Notes: generated from the sequence alone by a model not told the origin. Counted from the stretch's first letter, positions 42,140 through 52,002 are shown. The stretch is 64,000 nucleotides of DNA from Leptospiraceae bacterium (GCA_016708435.1 JADJFV010000002.1:344570-408569); one strand, 5' to 3'. Made by a program: numbers and translations.

Positions 42140-43956
42140 GTGAGTCAGGTAAAATATCAGTTCAAACGGAGAATATTTTTCCCATCATTAAGAAGTGGCT
42201 TTATTCTGAGAAAGATATTTTCCTCAGAGAGCTAGTTTCCAATGCGACAGACGCAATATCAAAGCTAAAAAAGATTGCTTTGACAGAGGAGTTTGAAGGT
42301 GGCACTGATTATAAAATTGCGGTAACCTTCGATAAAGAAGCTCGCACATTGTCCATTGAAGACAACGGTCTGGGAATGAGTGGCGAAGAAATTAAAAAAT
42401 ACATCAACCAGATTGCGTTCAGTGGTGCAGAAGAATTTGCTAAGAAATATGAATCTGCGGATAACAAAGCAGGCATCATTGGACATTTTGGTTTGGGATT
42501 TTATTCTTCGTTTATGGTTTCTACAAAAGTAGTAATCGAATCCAAATCTTACAAGAGCGGCGAACAAGCAGTTAAATGGGAAAGTGAATCTGGAACTGAT
42601 TTCCAACTTTCTACGATTGACAGAGCTGAGCGGGGAACAAAGATTACCCTCCACTTAGATCCCGATTCTGGTGAATACTTAGACAAATGGAAACTAAAAG
42701 AATTAATCAAGAAGTATTGCGATTTCCTTCAAGTTCCAATTACCGTTGAAACAGAAGAGGCTAACAAAAGAAAGGCGCTGTGGTCTGAGTCTCCTTCCTC
42801 TCTCAAGAAAGAAGACTATGTAGAATTCTACAATTATCTATTTCCGTTTTCGGGCGAGCCACATTTCTGGGTGCATCTCAATGTTGACTTTCCATTCCGC
42901 TTACAGGGAATTTTATACTTTCCAAAATTAAAACATGAACTAGATGTTTCCAAAAATGGGATCAAGCTTTATTGCAATCACGTTTTCGTAAGTGATGAGG
43001 CAAATGATCTGGTTCCTCAATTCCTAACAGTTTTAAAAGGAACCATTGATATTCCAGATTTACCGCTTAACGTATCAAGATCTTATTTACAAACAGATCC
43101 ATTGGTTAAAAAAATCTCTGCTCATATTATTAAGAAGATTGCTGACAGGCTAACAGAAGATTTCCGCAAGGATCGAACTACTTTCGAAGGCAACTGGGAC
43201 GAAATCGCTCTATTTGTAAAATACGGAATCATCAGCGATGAAAAATTCTATGATGCTGCGAAGTCTTGCGTTTTATTTAAGTCGTCTAATGGTAATTATA
43301 CCACATTAGATGAATACCTAGAAAGAAACAAAGAAAAGAATGAGAATAAAGTCTATTATGCGCCAGAAGTAGAAGCATCTTCTTCTATAATGGAGCTATT
43401 CAAATCAAGTGGGCTTGAAGCAGTTTTAGTTGATACTAGAATTGACTCCCATTTCATTCAATACTTAGAAGGAAAAAATGCAGAGGTTCGTTTTCAGAGA
43501 GTAGATGCAGAAATCACAGATCAAGTGATTGATAAAACTACAAAGACTGAAATTGTAGATGAGAACAACAAGACCGAAGCAAACCGAATTCAAGAATTCT
43601 TTGCATCTGCAATTGGAAGGGATGGGCTTGAAATTAAAGTTGAATCTTTGAAATCAGGTGATGTGCCAGCCGTTATCATTCTGCCTGAGCATATGCGTCG
43701 TATTTCCGAAATGAATCTTGGAATGAATCATGATAAAGGTGCTCTGCTCAAGATGCATACACTTCTTATCAATGCAAATTCCAAACTTGTCAAGAACGCG
43801 CTTCGATTCAACGAAGGGGTTAATCCTGATAAGGCGAAACTCATAGCACAGCATGTATATGATCTCGCTTTAATTTCTTCTAAAGTAATGAATGAAGCAG
43901 ACATGGGGAATTTCCTTAAACGATCAAGCCAAATTCTAGAAGATTTGACAAACTAA
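42136..43956 (+). CDS. htpG: HSP90 chaperone HtpG
   Basis: A 606-residue cytosolic ATP-dependent chaperone. GHKL-type N domain: LRELVSNATDAISKLK, SIEDNGLGMSGEEI and GHFGLGFYSSFMV are fully conserved; middle and C-terminal domains follow (LPLNVSRSYLQ). It is coupled to batD by a 4-base overlap, an arrangement also present in Leptospira as far as I recall. A strong terminator follows. Confidence 0.97.
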   Translation: MSESGKISVQTENIFPIIKKWLYSEKDIFLRELVSNATDAISKLKKIALTEEFEGGTDYKIAVTFDKEARTLSIEDNGLGMSGEEIKKYINQIAFSGAEEFAKKYESADNKAGIIGHFGLGFYSSFMVSTKVVIESKSYKSGEQAVKWESESGTDFQLSTIDRAERGTKITLHLDPDSGEYLDKWKLKELIKKYCDFLQVPITVETEEANKRKALWSESPSSLKKEDYVEFYNYLFPFSGEPHFWVHLNVDFPFRLQGILYFPKLKHELDVSKNGIKLYCNHVFVSDEANDLVPQFLTVLKGTIDIPDLPLNVSRSYLQTDPLVKKISAHIIKKIADRLTEDFRKDRTTFEGNWDEIALFVKYGIISDEKFYDAAKSCVLFKSSNGNYTTLDEYLERNKEKNENKVYYAPEVEASSSIMELFKSSGLEAVLVDTRIDSHFIQYLEGKNAEVRFQRVDAEITDQVIDKTTKTEIVDENNKTEANRIQEFFASAIGRDGLEIKVESLKSGDVPAVIILPEHMRRISEMNLGMNHDKGALLKMHTLLINANSKLVKNALRFNEGVNPDKAKLIAQHVYDLALISSKVMNEADMGNFLKRSSQILEDLTN

Positions 43957-43966
43957 AATTAATCTT

Positions 43967-44002
43967 TAAAAACCCGATAGATTCAATCTATCGGGTTTTT
44001 TT
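43967..44002 (+). terminator. Rho-independent terminator of batC-batD-htpG
   Basis: A perfect 12-bp stem (AACCCGATAGAT / ATCTATCGGGTT, 43971-43997) with a 3-base loop is followed by a T tract. It is preceded by A residues that could lengthen the stem and let it act in both directions. Confidence 0.92.
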
Positions 44003-44017
44003 ATGCGAAAGGAAAAA

Positions 44018-44968
44018 ATGAAAGCTATCATATGCACAAAATACGGCTCACCAGAAGTGCTTCAACTCAGAGAAGTTGAAAAACCAATTCCCAAAGACAA
44101 TGAAATTCTAATCAAGATTAAAGCCACAGCCGTAAACTCTGGCGACTATCGCATTCGTAAGGCTGATCCATTTGCAGTAAGATTCTTCTTTGGTTTAACG
44201 AAGCCTAAAAATATCTTAGGCGGAGTTCTGTCTGGTGAAGTAGAAAGCATTGGGAAAGACGTTAAGCGATTTAAACTTGGAGATGAAGTGTTCGGCTCGA
44301 CTGGAATGAGTTTTGGTGCTTACGCGGAATACAAGTGTTTGCCTGAAAATGCTACTATAGCAATTAAGCCAAATTCATTTTCTCATGAAGAGGCGGCAGT
44401 GATTCCATTTGGAGGAAATACTGCCCTGTTTTTTATTAAAAAAGCAAAGATTACAAAGGGACAAAAAGTTCTAATTTACGGAGCCTCTGGTGCAGTTGGC
44501 ACTGCTGCTATTCAATTAGCGAAAGTTTTTGGTGCACACGTAACTGGAGTTTGTAGTGGTGCTAATATTGATTTGGTGAAATCGTTAGGAGCCGATACAG
44601 TCATCGATTATACAAAAGAAGATTTTACTCGAAATGGTATGGCGTATGACGTCATTTTTGATACTGTAAATAAAATTTCATTTTCGCAATATTTAAAAGC
44701 ACTAACTGAAAAAGGAATTCTCATCTTAGCATCGGCTGGAATTTCCGAAATGCTACAAGGCGCATGGACATCGATGACTAGTAGCAGAAAAGTAATCACT
44801 GGAGTGATTAGTGAAAATACGGAAGATATGATTTTTATTAAACAACTTATGGAAGAAGGAAAAATAAAATCAGTCTTAGATAGAACTTATAACTTAGAGC
44901 AAATAGCCGAAGCGCATGCCTATGTAGAAGAGGGGCACAAAAAAGGCAACGTTGCTATCAAAGTATAA
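44018..44968 (+). CDS. NAD(P)-dependent alcohol dehydrogenase / quinone oxidoreductase
   Basis: A 316-residue medium-chain dehydrogenase/reductase of the zinc-free quinone oxidoreductase group. GroES-like N-terminal domain with VLQLREVEKPIPKDNEIL and ATAVNSGDYRIRKADP; the nucleotide site is VLIYGASGAVGTAAIQLAK. No structural zinc cysteines. The ATG at 44018 has AAAGGA upstream; the ATG at 44003 lies at the end of the terminator and is not used. Substrate unknown. Confidence 0.88.
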   Translation: MKAIICTKYGSPEVLQLREVEKPIPKDNEILIKIKATAVNSGDYRIRKADPFAVRFFFGLTKPKNILGGVLSGEVESIGKDVKRFKLGDEVFGSTGMSFGAYAEYKCLPENATIAIKPNSFSHEEAAVIPFGGNTALFFIKKAKITKGQKVLIYGASGAVGTAAIQLAKVFGAHVTGVCSGANIDLVKSLGADTVIDYTKEDFTRNGMAYDVIFDTVNKISFSQYLKALTEKGILILASAGISEMLQGAWTSMTSSRKVITGVISENTEDMIFIKQLMEEGKIKSVLDRTYNLEQIAEAHAYVEEGHKKGNVAIKV

Positions 44969-44972
44969 AGGC

Positions 44973-47684
44973 TTATTGACTTGCCTCTTCGTAAGCTCTT
45001 TTAATTTTTTCTATTTCTTGTTCTTTATTATTAACCCAATCCAAAAGCCAAATTCTATAAAACTTCCAACCAAGTGAGGCTAATTGCTGTTCTCTCAAAC
45101 GGTCTCGCTCTTTAGCAGTTGGGCTTGATGCATAGTATTCTCCATCGCATTCAATGGCCAATACATATTCGCTTTTTGTTGGATGCTTTGCGACCATATC
45201 AATTCTATATTGAGAAAATCCAAATTTAGATACCAAAGGAATTCCGTTTCGCTCCAACGTATCGAATATTTCTTGTTCCAATGGGTTTAATGCATCTGTT
45301 TCGTTTGATGCTTGCGGTTTACCACCGTAATTCGCATAGTTCAAATAGAGTTTTAGTAAGCGAACGCCTTCAGAGTTTGATCTCTCTAAATCAATATCCG
45401 TATCTTTAAAAGAAGATACTATCGTCATACGTTGTCTTGCGCGTGTGATAGCTACGTTCAATCGTCGTTCGCCGCCCTGATGAGTTAAGGGTCCAAAGTT
45501 ATGCGGCAAATTTCCATTTTCCTCTTTTACATAGCCTATAGATAAAATGATAGCATCTCTTTCATCTCCCTGAACTTGCTCAATATTCTTAATAAAAAAA
45601 TGATCTGTAATTTCTTCATTAAAGAACGGTTCTAAATCAGGTTTTTCTTTGAGTGCGGACTCTAGCGCTGACTCAATTTTTTGGGCGTGGGAAATACCCA
45701 TTGTAATTACGCCTAACGTCTCTTTTGGGCGAGTAGTTGCGTGGTTTAATACCAATTCAATGACTCTTGCTACTTCCATGTCTTCGCTTTCGTCCGAGGT
45801 CTGTCCTAAAGTAAAAGGAACCAATACATGTGAAATCACACGGGTATTTTTCGGACTTGGGAATGTAATTAACTTGTTTAGATAAATGGTTTCATTGGAA
45901 AATGCGATCAGCTCTTCCGAGCGACTGCGATAGTGCCATAGCAATTGTCTTTCGTTTAGAAAGCTAGCTGTTCGATTCAGTAGACTTTCGAATCCTTTTG
46001 TGTGAGACACTTCTTCGCTTTCATCTTCTTCTAGATTTGCCTTAAAAAAATCAGTTGGCGGCAACTGCTTTGTATCCCCTGCGACAACGATTTGTTTGCT
46101 TCTCATAATTGCCGGAATAGAATCTGCAGGTATAATCTGACTTGCTTCGTCAAAGATTACAACATCAAAGTATTGCTTCTTAGCATCTATCAACTGGCTA
46201 ATGGATAACGGACTCGCCATCCAGCAAGGACGAAGACTTGTTAAAACATTTGGAGTTTCGGGTAGTAATTTGCGAAGGGATAGTCTTGCTGATTTTTTAT
46301 TTGTTTCTGCTCTGACTAAATTTTCCTCATCACCGTGCTGGCTCATTTGCTGCATGACCCATCTCGCATGACGGTAGTGGAGTCTATCCTTTGTTAGCTC
46401 CAGTCTCTTTTTATCTAAGTCCTGGAATTCACTTACTAATTCGCTCTGTGTTTTTCCGTGAAATATTTTTAACTTAGCATCTTCTCTATACGCATCTTCT
46501 AAGCAGGAATGAAGCCATGCATACTCAAATTGCCTTACCCAAACACTCGGATCGGATTTGCTCTGTTTGATTTCTATTAGGAAAGACATCGCATTACGCG
46601 CGTTAAACTCTTTCTCGATTTCTTTTACACTGCCGAAAGACATTGCCTGTGAGTCCTGGTTGAGGTCTCTAAAGATTCCCGAAATCTCATCGAGGGAAAG
46701 TCTATCGATTTGATTTTGATTGATCTTTGATTTTGTGAGTTGAATTTCTTTTTGCAGTTCAGAAAAATATGTATTGATGCTTCGCCAATCTCTTACTGGT
46801 TCTGGATATACAGTAGCCCGATGCTGGGCTTTCCATTCTCGCAACAGTCCACTGATTGTTTCTATTTCTTGAAAAAATTCTAAATCAGAAGAGGGGAGTG
46901 GACTTCGAGAATTTCGAATGGACTCATAATTTTTCCAAAACTCAGTCGTTGCAATTTTTGTAAAAAATTCATTGTCCCGCAAAAGCTTAATGGTTTTTTT
47001 CTCAGGAAAAGGATTCGTTGGAAAAAGCTCTTGCCATTGTTTTACTTGAAGTAGAATCTTTTTTATTTCACTGAGTAATTCTTCGCGAGAAACGTCATGG
47101 GAAATACGCAACTTTTTCAAAGAGTCCATTGCGTTCTTTAACTCATTGTCGAAGAAATTGGAAAACCATTTTTTAGATTCAGCAGATTCTAAGATTTCAA
47201 TATATTTTTGTAAATCTTCTGCGTATATTTTTTCTGAATACTTATCTACTGTGCGGCTAATGTCTGTTAATAGATTGATTTTTTTGTTTATAAGAATAGG
47301 CGTTGTTTCATTAGAAATATACAATTGTTTTAAATAGCCGAGTCCTAAATTAAAATCGTTTTCTTCTTTAAATGCCTCTTTGATTTGTAAGAAATATTTT
47401 AAATCTACTTTGAATATTTCAGGATTGTCAGTGTATAGATCATACATTGAGTTGACTCTTTCCATTAAATGAATCATACCTTCAATTTCTTTGAAATTTT
47501 TAGACTCATTGAGACCATAAGCGGAAAGTTTTGAAAACTCTTGTTCGAGCAATTGGAGTTGTTTAAATATTTTGTTTACAGAATTAAATAATACTGTCGC
47601 ATCTTCCACAGTGGAGATACTCGTTGTTTGCCACGGAGAAGCTTTTGAATCCAAAAATAGAGCGGCTAAACTAGGTTTGTGCAA
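44973..47684 (-). CDS. C-terminal part of DUF4011 helicase-Vsr endonuclease (Hhe-like)
   Basis: About 903 residues that continue the gene 47666-49027 in the -1 frame. Superfamily 1 helicase motifs: DVVIFDEASQ (Walker B), VVAGDTKQLPPTDFF, LLWHYRSRSEELI, EQVQGDERDAIILSIGYV and VAITRARQRMTIVSS. The last 120 residues form a Vsr/DUF559-type endonuclease domain (LEQEIFDTLERNGIPLVSK, LAIECDGEYY, and LGWKFYRIWLLDW). The order DUF4011-helicase-Vsr is that of proteins known as Hhe antiphage systems. A TTG at 47684 can be called as a start, but the real product is most likely the fusion of 1351 residues made by -1 frameshifting at 47693-47699. Confidence 0.82.
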   Translation of the reverse strand: MHKPSLAALFLDSKASPWQTTSISTVEDATVLFNSVNKIFKQLQLLEQEFSKLSAYGLNESKNFKEIEGMIHLMERVNSMYDLYTDNPEIFKVDLKYFLQIKEAFKEENDFNLGLGYLKQLYISNETTPILINKKINLLTDISRTVDKYSEKIYAEDLQKYIEILESAESKKWFSNFFDNELKNAMDSLKKLRISHDVSREELLSEIKKILLQVKQWQELFPTNPFPEKKTIKLLRDNEFFTKIATTEFWKNYESIRNSRSPLPSSDLEFFQEIETISGLLREWKAQHRATVYPEPVRDWRSINTYFSELQKEIQLTKSKINQNQIDRLSLDEISGIFRDLNQDSQAMSFGSVKEIEKEFNARNAMSFLIEIKQSKSDPSVWVRQFEYAWLHSCLEDAYREDAKLKIFHGKTQSELVSEFQDLDKKRLELTKDRLHYRHARWVMQQMSQHGDEENLVRAETNKKSARLSLRKLLPETPNVLTSLRPCWMASPLSISQLIDAKKQYFDVVIFDEASQIIPADSIPAIMRSKQIVVAGDTKQLPPTDFFKANLEEDESEEVSHTKGFESLLNRTASFLNERQLLWHYRSRSEELIAFSNETIYLNKLITFPSPKNTRVISHVLVPFTLGQTSDESEDMEVARVIELVLNHATTRPKETLGVITMGISHAQKIESALESALKEKPDLEPFFNEEITDHFFIKNIEQVQGDERDAIILSIGYVKEENGNLPHNFGPLTHQGGERRLNVAITRARQRMTIVSSFKDTDIDLERSNSEGVRLLKLYLNYANYGGKPQASNETDALNPLEQEIFDTLERNGIPLVSKFGFSQYRIDMVAKHPTKSEYVLAIECDGEYYASSPTAKERDRLREQQLASLGWKFYRIWLLDWVNNKEQEIEKIKRAYEEASQ

Positions 47685-49027
47685 CTCTTCAAGTTTCCCT
47701 TTAGGCTATCTACAATATCAGGCGTTAGTTTTTCTAATTCTGTTCCTGTAAACTTGGTTTGGCTTTTTTCTTCATTGGAAAAATTTAAAAGTAAAGATTG
47801 GATTTCATAAACACTTTTATTTGAAGGAGTTCTTTTCTTATGAAATTGTTCTGCATGAGCATTTAACTCTCTGCGTTTTTTTGCGAATTGCTTATGCGTG
47901 TCGCCTACATCTACGTTTCTTGGATTGCGAATCAAATCTAAGCTTTCTTTGAATTGATCTAATACCATCTTGCGAGAAATTCCCGTTCCGTGTAAATCTA
48001 ATAGCAGATGACCAAGTTTCTTTTGATCTAAGCGTCGCTTTACAACTTCTAGTGCAGCTTTTTTTTCTGCGACAAACAAAACTTTTTTGCCATTAGCCAC
48101 AAGTGTTACAATTAGATTTGCAATCGTTTGACTTTTGCCGGTGCCCGGTGGACCTTGAATGGTGCAGTTCTCACCTCTTAATACAGCTTGAATTACACTT
48201 TGCTGGCTGGAGTCGCAATCAAAAACAATGAAGTCATCTTCTGGAGGAATTAAATCAAATTTTTTGGGGTCAACGTCACTTGTATTTTCTTTTAACTTTC
48301 GAATCGCAAGCTCGTTACCTGCCATCGCAAAAACTAACTCATTGTTATTGTTAGGATTTTCCTTTTGGAATTTAATATCCTCTACCATTGACATCTTCTG
48401 AAATGAGAAGTTACTGAGTATTAGCTGCTTTTCTACTTTAAGAGTAGGAACTTTTTTCTTTGTTAAAGTTTTTAGTCTTTGAGAAATCGCTTCGATATCA
48501 GGAATAGTCTCTTCGGAATTTTCTACGCCTTCTTCGTTCAGCAATTGCTCAGGGGCAAGTCGGATATTATGCGCTTTCTCTAAGTAAGCGAGTAAGACTG
48601 GATTAATGATAGACTCACCGTTATGGGAAAGATAAATTTTGCTTTTATTGTCAATTGCGATTGGAATTAAAAGTAGGGGAGCCTTGGGCGGAATACCGCC
48701 GTCATCCTCTTGCCATGATACGAAGCCGTAGGCTAATAGTAATGTGTCGATACCTCTTTCTTCTAAATTCTGCTTGGATCGTTTATGAATGATTTTTATT
48801 TTTCTATAAATTTCAGCGTTATTGTCTTTTAAAGACAGCAAATCATTAATCGAAATCTTATCCCCATTAAAAAAATCTATTAAGACTTGTTCGTTGTATT
48901 TTAGAAGTTCTAAAGTTCCTACTTTTAAATCGCGGTAATAAAGTAAATTGTTACGGCGCGATAAATCCGTCAGTTCTTGTATCCACTGCTCGCAGGCTTT
49001 TTCAATCATTGTCTGTGCGTAATTCAT
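47666..49027 (-). CDS. N-terminal part of the DUF4011 helicase (Hhe-like)
   Basis: A 453-residue frame. The N-terminus has the DUF4011 pattern (WIQELTDLSRRNNLLYYRDL) up to about residue 250, then SSQQSVIQAVLRGENCTIQG and the Walker A motif GPPGTGKSQTIANLI (about residue 290). It stops at a TAG right after the slippery heptamer, before the Walker B of the helicase. The helicase is thus split between two frames. The gene starts 15 bases after the stop of the inactive HtrA homologue and belongs to the same operon. If no frameshifting occurs the product is a truncated ATPase. Confidence 0.82.
   Translation of the reverse strand: MNYAQTMIEKACEQWIQELTDLSRRNNLLYYRDLKVGTLELLKYNEQVLIDFFNGDKISINDLLSLKDNNAEIYRKIKIIHKRSKQNLEERGIDTLLLAYGFVSWQEDDGGIPPKAPLLLIPIAIDNKSKIYLSHNGESIINPVLLAYLEKAHNIRLAPEQLLNEEGVENSEETIPDIEAISQRLKTLTKKKVPTLKVEKQLILSNFSFQKMSMVEDIKFQKENPNNNNELVFAMAGNELAIRKLKENTSDVDPKKFDLIPPEDDFIVFDCDSSQQSVIQAVLRGENCTIQGPPGTGKSQTIANLIVTLVANGKKVLFVAEKKAALEVVKRRLDQKKLGHLLLDLHGTGISRKMVLDQFKESLDLIRNPRNVDVGDTHKQFAKKRRELNAHAEQFHKKRTPSNKSVYEIQSLLLNFSNEEKSQTKFTGTELEKLTPDIVDSLKGNLKSCTNLV
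47693..47699 (-). other. Candidate -1 ribosomal frameshift site G_GGA_AAC
   Basis: On the minus strand the reading frame of the helicase passes through G GGA AAC in exactly the X XXY YYZ register. Slippage by -1 gives GGG AAA CTT GAA GAG, which continues directly into the C-terminal frame. The original frame ends eight codons after the AAC. The joint product reads KGKLEELHKP across the site with no missing domain. Confidence 0.55.
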
Positions 49028-49042
49028 AAATGCAGCGATTTC

Positions 49043-50545
49043 CTAGAAATTCTTTAACCTTTCAATTCCAAATTTTTTCTGGATTTTTGCATCGATTTCT
49101 TTCAAAGTCGATTTATCTAAAACTATCTCAGAGCCATTCTCTGTTTGTAAACTCAAAAACTTTCCTTCGCCTGATTCAAAAGAACTTCCTTCATTTAGAG
49201 CAGCGTCTAATTCTCGAATGGATTTGAGTGGTTTTCCATTGATGGTTTTGATTATCTCAAAGCTCAAAGAATGATAGCCATTGTTTGAATCATCTGGCAA
49301 GACTTGAACTAGAAGCACATAACGACCGGTATCCCCTTTCTTGTTCATACGGTAGTAGTCGTTTAAATATAGCAATTTCTTGTCAATTCTAGAGCGCCAA
49401 CTTGTGCCAAACTCTTTCATCAAAAACTCAGAAAGTTCTGCAAAGATAAATCCGCCCTTGATTAAGTATTCAGGCTCTTTGCCTTCATTGTTCATGTATG
49501 GGATTTTTACAGATTTGTATGGAAATGCTTTTAGGGGAATGGAAATGGTTTCTTCTTTTTTGTTTCGCAGAATTTTAACTGGAATTTTGCTTCCCATTTT
49601 AAAGCCAAATTCTTCTCCAGAGTGAGCGAGAAAGGATATGTATTGTTTGCCGTAGACTGGATGTTTGAAGTATCCCTGTGAATCAATTTTCATTCCACCA
49701 TATTCGAGGATAATGTCATTTAACTGCAAGTATTTATCTGCAGAGGAGTAGGGGATTACTTCTGCAACTAAGACGCCGTCTGTTTTTTTGTCGAGTCCAA
49801 AGTATTCCTTTGTCGTTTCATCGGGGATTGGTCTAAAACGAAATCCTTTAAAAGGAAAAACTGTTCCTTTTGTTTTTTCAAATTTTTGTTTGATAAAGGT
49901 GTTGATTACAAAACTAGGAATTGCCTTGCCGGAATTTTTAGAAGCGGTAAATCTGTATAATACTCCAACGGCTTTGTCGTTATCTAAAATCAACTCGCCG
50001 TTTCCATCTAACTTCTCGTTTGAGTTTACATGCAGGTAGGGTAATTCAGTATAACCCATTGGATAATTTTCCATGTCAATCCCGGTCAATCGTCCCTTTG
50101 AATTCTGAATCGAACCGGAATTATCTAACTGTAAAATCGAAACAGGTTTAAACGGCTCTATTTTTGTTTCGAATTGAATTGGGACTAAGTCTTTAAAAAA
50201 ATCAGGATCGGAAACTTCCAAAACACTTAGGTTAGATTCATAGTCCATCTTGATTACAGTTGCTGGCACCGAGGTATAAGAAGAAAACTTTTTAACTTCA
50301 ATAGAAGTATAATAATCAATCAAGGAGGTAAACACAAGTATCCGCTTGTTTGCCAGAACGACTCCGACGGCTCCGCTAGTCTGAGGCTTTTTCGGCTGCC
50401 AGGGAAATAAAAAATTAGGCGACTGCGTTGTGATTTTGACCTGCACTACTGTGTTTTTGAATTTATCTTCAATCGTCTCAAGAGAGAATAAAGAAGAGTA
50501 TGCGCTCAAAAAAAAGATGAAAGTAATGAGCAGTTTTGATTTCAT
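49043..50545 (-). CDS. Inactive HtrA-like protease homologue with PDZ domains
   Basis: A 500-residue exported protein (signal peptide about residues 1-22) with the trypsin-like fold order of HtrA and two PDZ-like modules (KTDGVLVAEVIPYSSADKYLQ and ETIKTINGKPLKSIRELDAAL). The catalytic residues are lost: His position reads FTSLIDYY, and the Ser position is replaced by LDGNGELI. It begins 4 bases inside the end of the active HtrA gene. It probably serves as adaptor or regulatory subunit of the active partner. Confidence 0.78.
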   Translation of the reverse strand: MKSKLLITFIFFLSAYSSLFSLETIEDKFKNTVVQVKITTQSPNFLFPWQPKKPQTSGAVGVVLANKRILVFTSLIDYYTSIEVKKFSSYTSVPATVIKMDYESNLSVLEVSDPDFFKDLVPIQFETKIEPFKPVSILQLDNSGSIQNSKGRLTGIDMENYPMGYTELPYLHVNSNEKLDGNGELILDNDKAVGVLYRFTASKNSGKAIPSFVINTFIKQKFEKTKGTVFPFKGFRFRPIPDETTKEYFGLDKKTDGVLVAEVIPYSSADKYLQLNDIILEYGGMKIDSQGYFKHPVYGKQYISFLAHSGEEFGFKMGSKIPVKILRNKKEETISIPLKAFPYKSVKIPYMNNEGKEPEYLIKGGFIFAELSEFLMKEFGTSWRSRIDKKLLYLNDYYRMNKKGDTGRYVLLVQVLPDDSNNGYHSLSFEIIKTINGKPLKSIRELDAALNEGSSFESGEGKFLSLQTENGSEIVLDKSTLKEIDAKIQKKFGIERLKNF

Positions 50546-52002
50546 TTATTTCCTACCTTGTAAACAGTTTGCACTTCTTTGTCTGCTTTTTCGATGTCTT
50601 CTTTTTTGAGAATCAGAGGAACATCTACATCTCTAAATTTGATTTTCACGAAGGAATAGTCTTTTTTTGCTACAATTTCTTTGAAGTGTTTGATGTTTTG
50701 AATTCTTATATCATTCACTGACTCTACTACCATGTTTAGAAAATAATCCGAGTTTGTATTGATTGGGTGAGCGAGCTTGCGATACAAAATAACGTCAGAT
50801 TCCACATCTTTGCAAAGATCATCATCTATAAAGTAAAAGAAGCGGTAAAGGAATTGACTTCCGCCCTGCGTTTCATTGTTTTTATTCCACTCTTGGAGTA
50901 AGTCTCTAGAAATTGGTTGAAATACAAGTCCGCCTAATACGAAGTAGTCGAAGGGCTCATCGTATTTGTGTCGCATATAAGTAAATTCATCCATTCGTTT
51001 TGCAGGGAAGTTAACAGTGATTTGCTGCCCGTCTCTAAAAACTCGAAACGAAATTTGTTCGTTTGAATGCTTATTGTCTACAATCTCAACAAAATCAATG
51101 CGTGCATCTTTATCGAGAACGATGGTTCCATTTCGTCCAATCGGGAGTCCGTCAATTTCAAGAAGCAAATCATTCTTCTTTAAAAATCCTTCTGCACTTC
51201 CTCCTTTTAATACTTTGGTGACAAAGACTCCATTTAGATCTTTTGGAATTTTTCGAAATTCTCTCAGGGTATTATTAAACGAATTTAAAGTTCGAACGCC
51301 TAACTCTACGTAGCCGTCATACTTTCCGTCTTCAATGTCTTTTAAAAAATATTTTATAACAGTAGTAGGTATCAGATAACCGATATTTTCCCCTCGGCTC
51401 GCAACTTGAAAGGCAACTCCGACAACTTTGTTATCCTGTATAGCAGGTCCGCCCGAATTACCGGGATTAATCGCTGCATCGACTTGAATCACGAGATGGC
51501 TGTCAACTTCCGAGTGGGCGTAAGTAGATTGCTCTTTTCTTGAAACAATTCCGCGGCTAACAGAGATTTTGTCCCCGCCAATCGGGTAGCCAACTACTGT
51601 GATAGAAGAATTTAGATCAGGAATTGCGCCTAGTTCAAAAGAAGTGGAGTCTTCATAGAAGGATTCGTCTTTTGCTTTTAATAAAGCTAGATCGCAGTCG
51701 TGGGCAACAAATAGAATTTCTACTTCATACCAAGTTGTTTGGTTGTATCGTTGGACTTGAATGTATTTTGCATTTGAGATGACATGAGCGTTTGTCATGA
51801 TTTTATTTTTATCAATGATGAAACCTGTTCCACCACTTGCACGCACACCCGTTGTGAGCCAAGGGGAAAAAGCATCGAGCCCCTGTGAATAAGTGCGAAT
51901 CTGAACAACACCTTTTCGAACTTTATCAAAGTCAGAGATTTGCTGACTCAAAATAGAAGCGATTGGTAGGAACAAAAACAGGAAAGTTAGAATGTATTTC
52001 AT
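50542..52002 (-). CDS. HtrA/S1C-family serine protease with PDZ domain
   Basis: A 486-residue exported protease. Signal peptide (about 1-20), trypsin-like domain with all catalytic residues (His 73 in TNAHVISN, Asp 104 in HDCDLALLKA, Ser 183 in NPGNSGGPAI), then a PDZ domain (GVFVTKVLKGGSAEGFLKKN) and a C-terminal domain of unknown kind. Acts on misfolded periplasmic or surface proteins in relatives. It is the first gene of an operon with the inactive homologue and the Hhe-like helicase. Confidence 0.9.
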   Translation of the reverse strand: MKYILTFLFLFLPIASILSQQISDFDKVRKGVVQIRTYSQGLDAFSPWLTTGVRASGGTGFIIDKNKIMTNAHVISNAKYIQVQRYNQTTWYEVEILFVAHDCDLALLKAKDESFYEDSTSFELGAIPDLNSSITVVGYPIGGDKISVSRGIVSRKEQSTYAHSEVDSHLVIQVDAAINPGNSGGPAIQDNKVVGVAFQVASRGENIGYLIPTTVIKYFLKDIEDGKYDGYVELGVRTLNSFNNTLREFRKIPKDLNGVFVTKVLKGGSAEGFLKKNDLLLEIDGLPIGRNGTIVLDKDARIDFVEIVDNKHSNEQISFRVFRDGQQITVNFPAKRMDEFTYMRHKYDEPFDYFVLGGLVFQPISRDLLQEWNKNNETQGGSQFLYRFFYFIDDDLCKDVESDVILYRKLAHPINTNSDYFLNMVVESVNDIRIQNIKHFKEIVAKKDYSFVKIKFRDVDVPLILKKEDIEKADKEVQTVYKVGNK

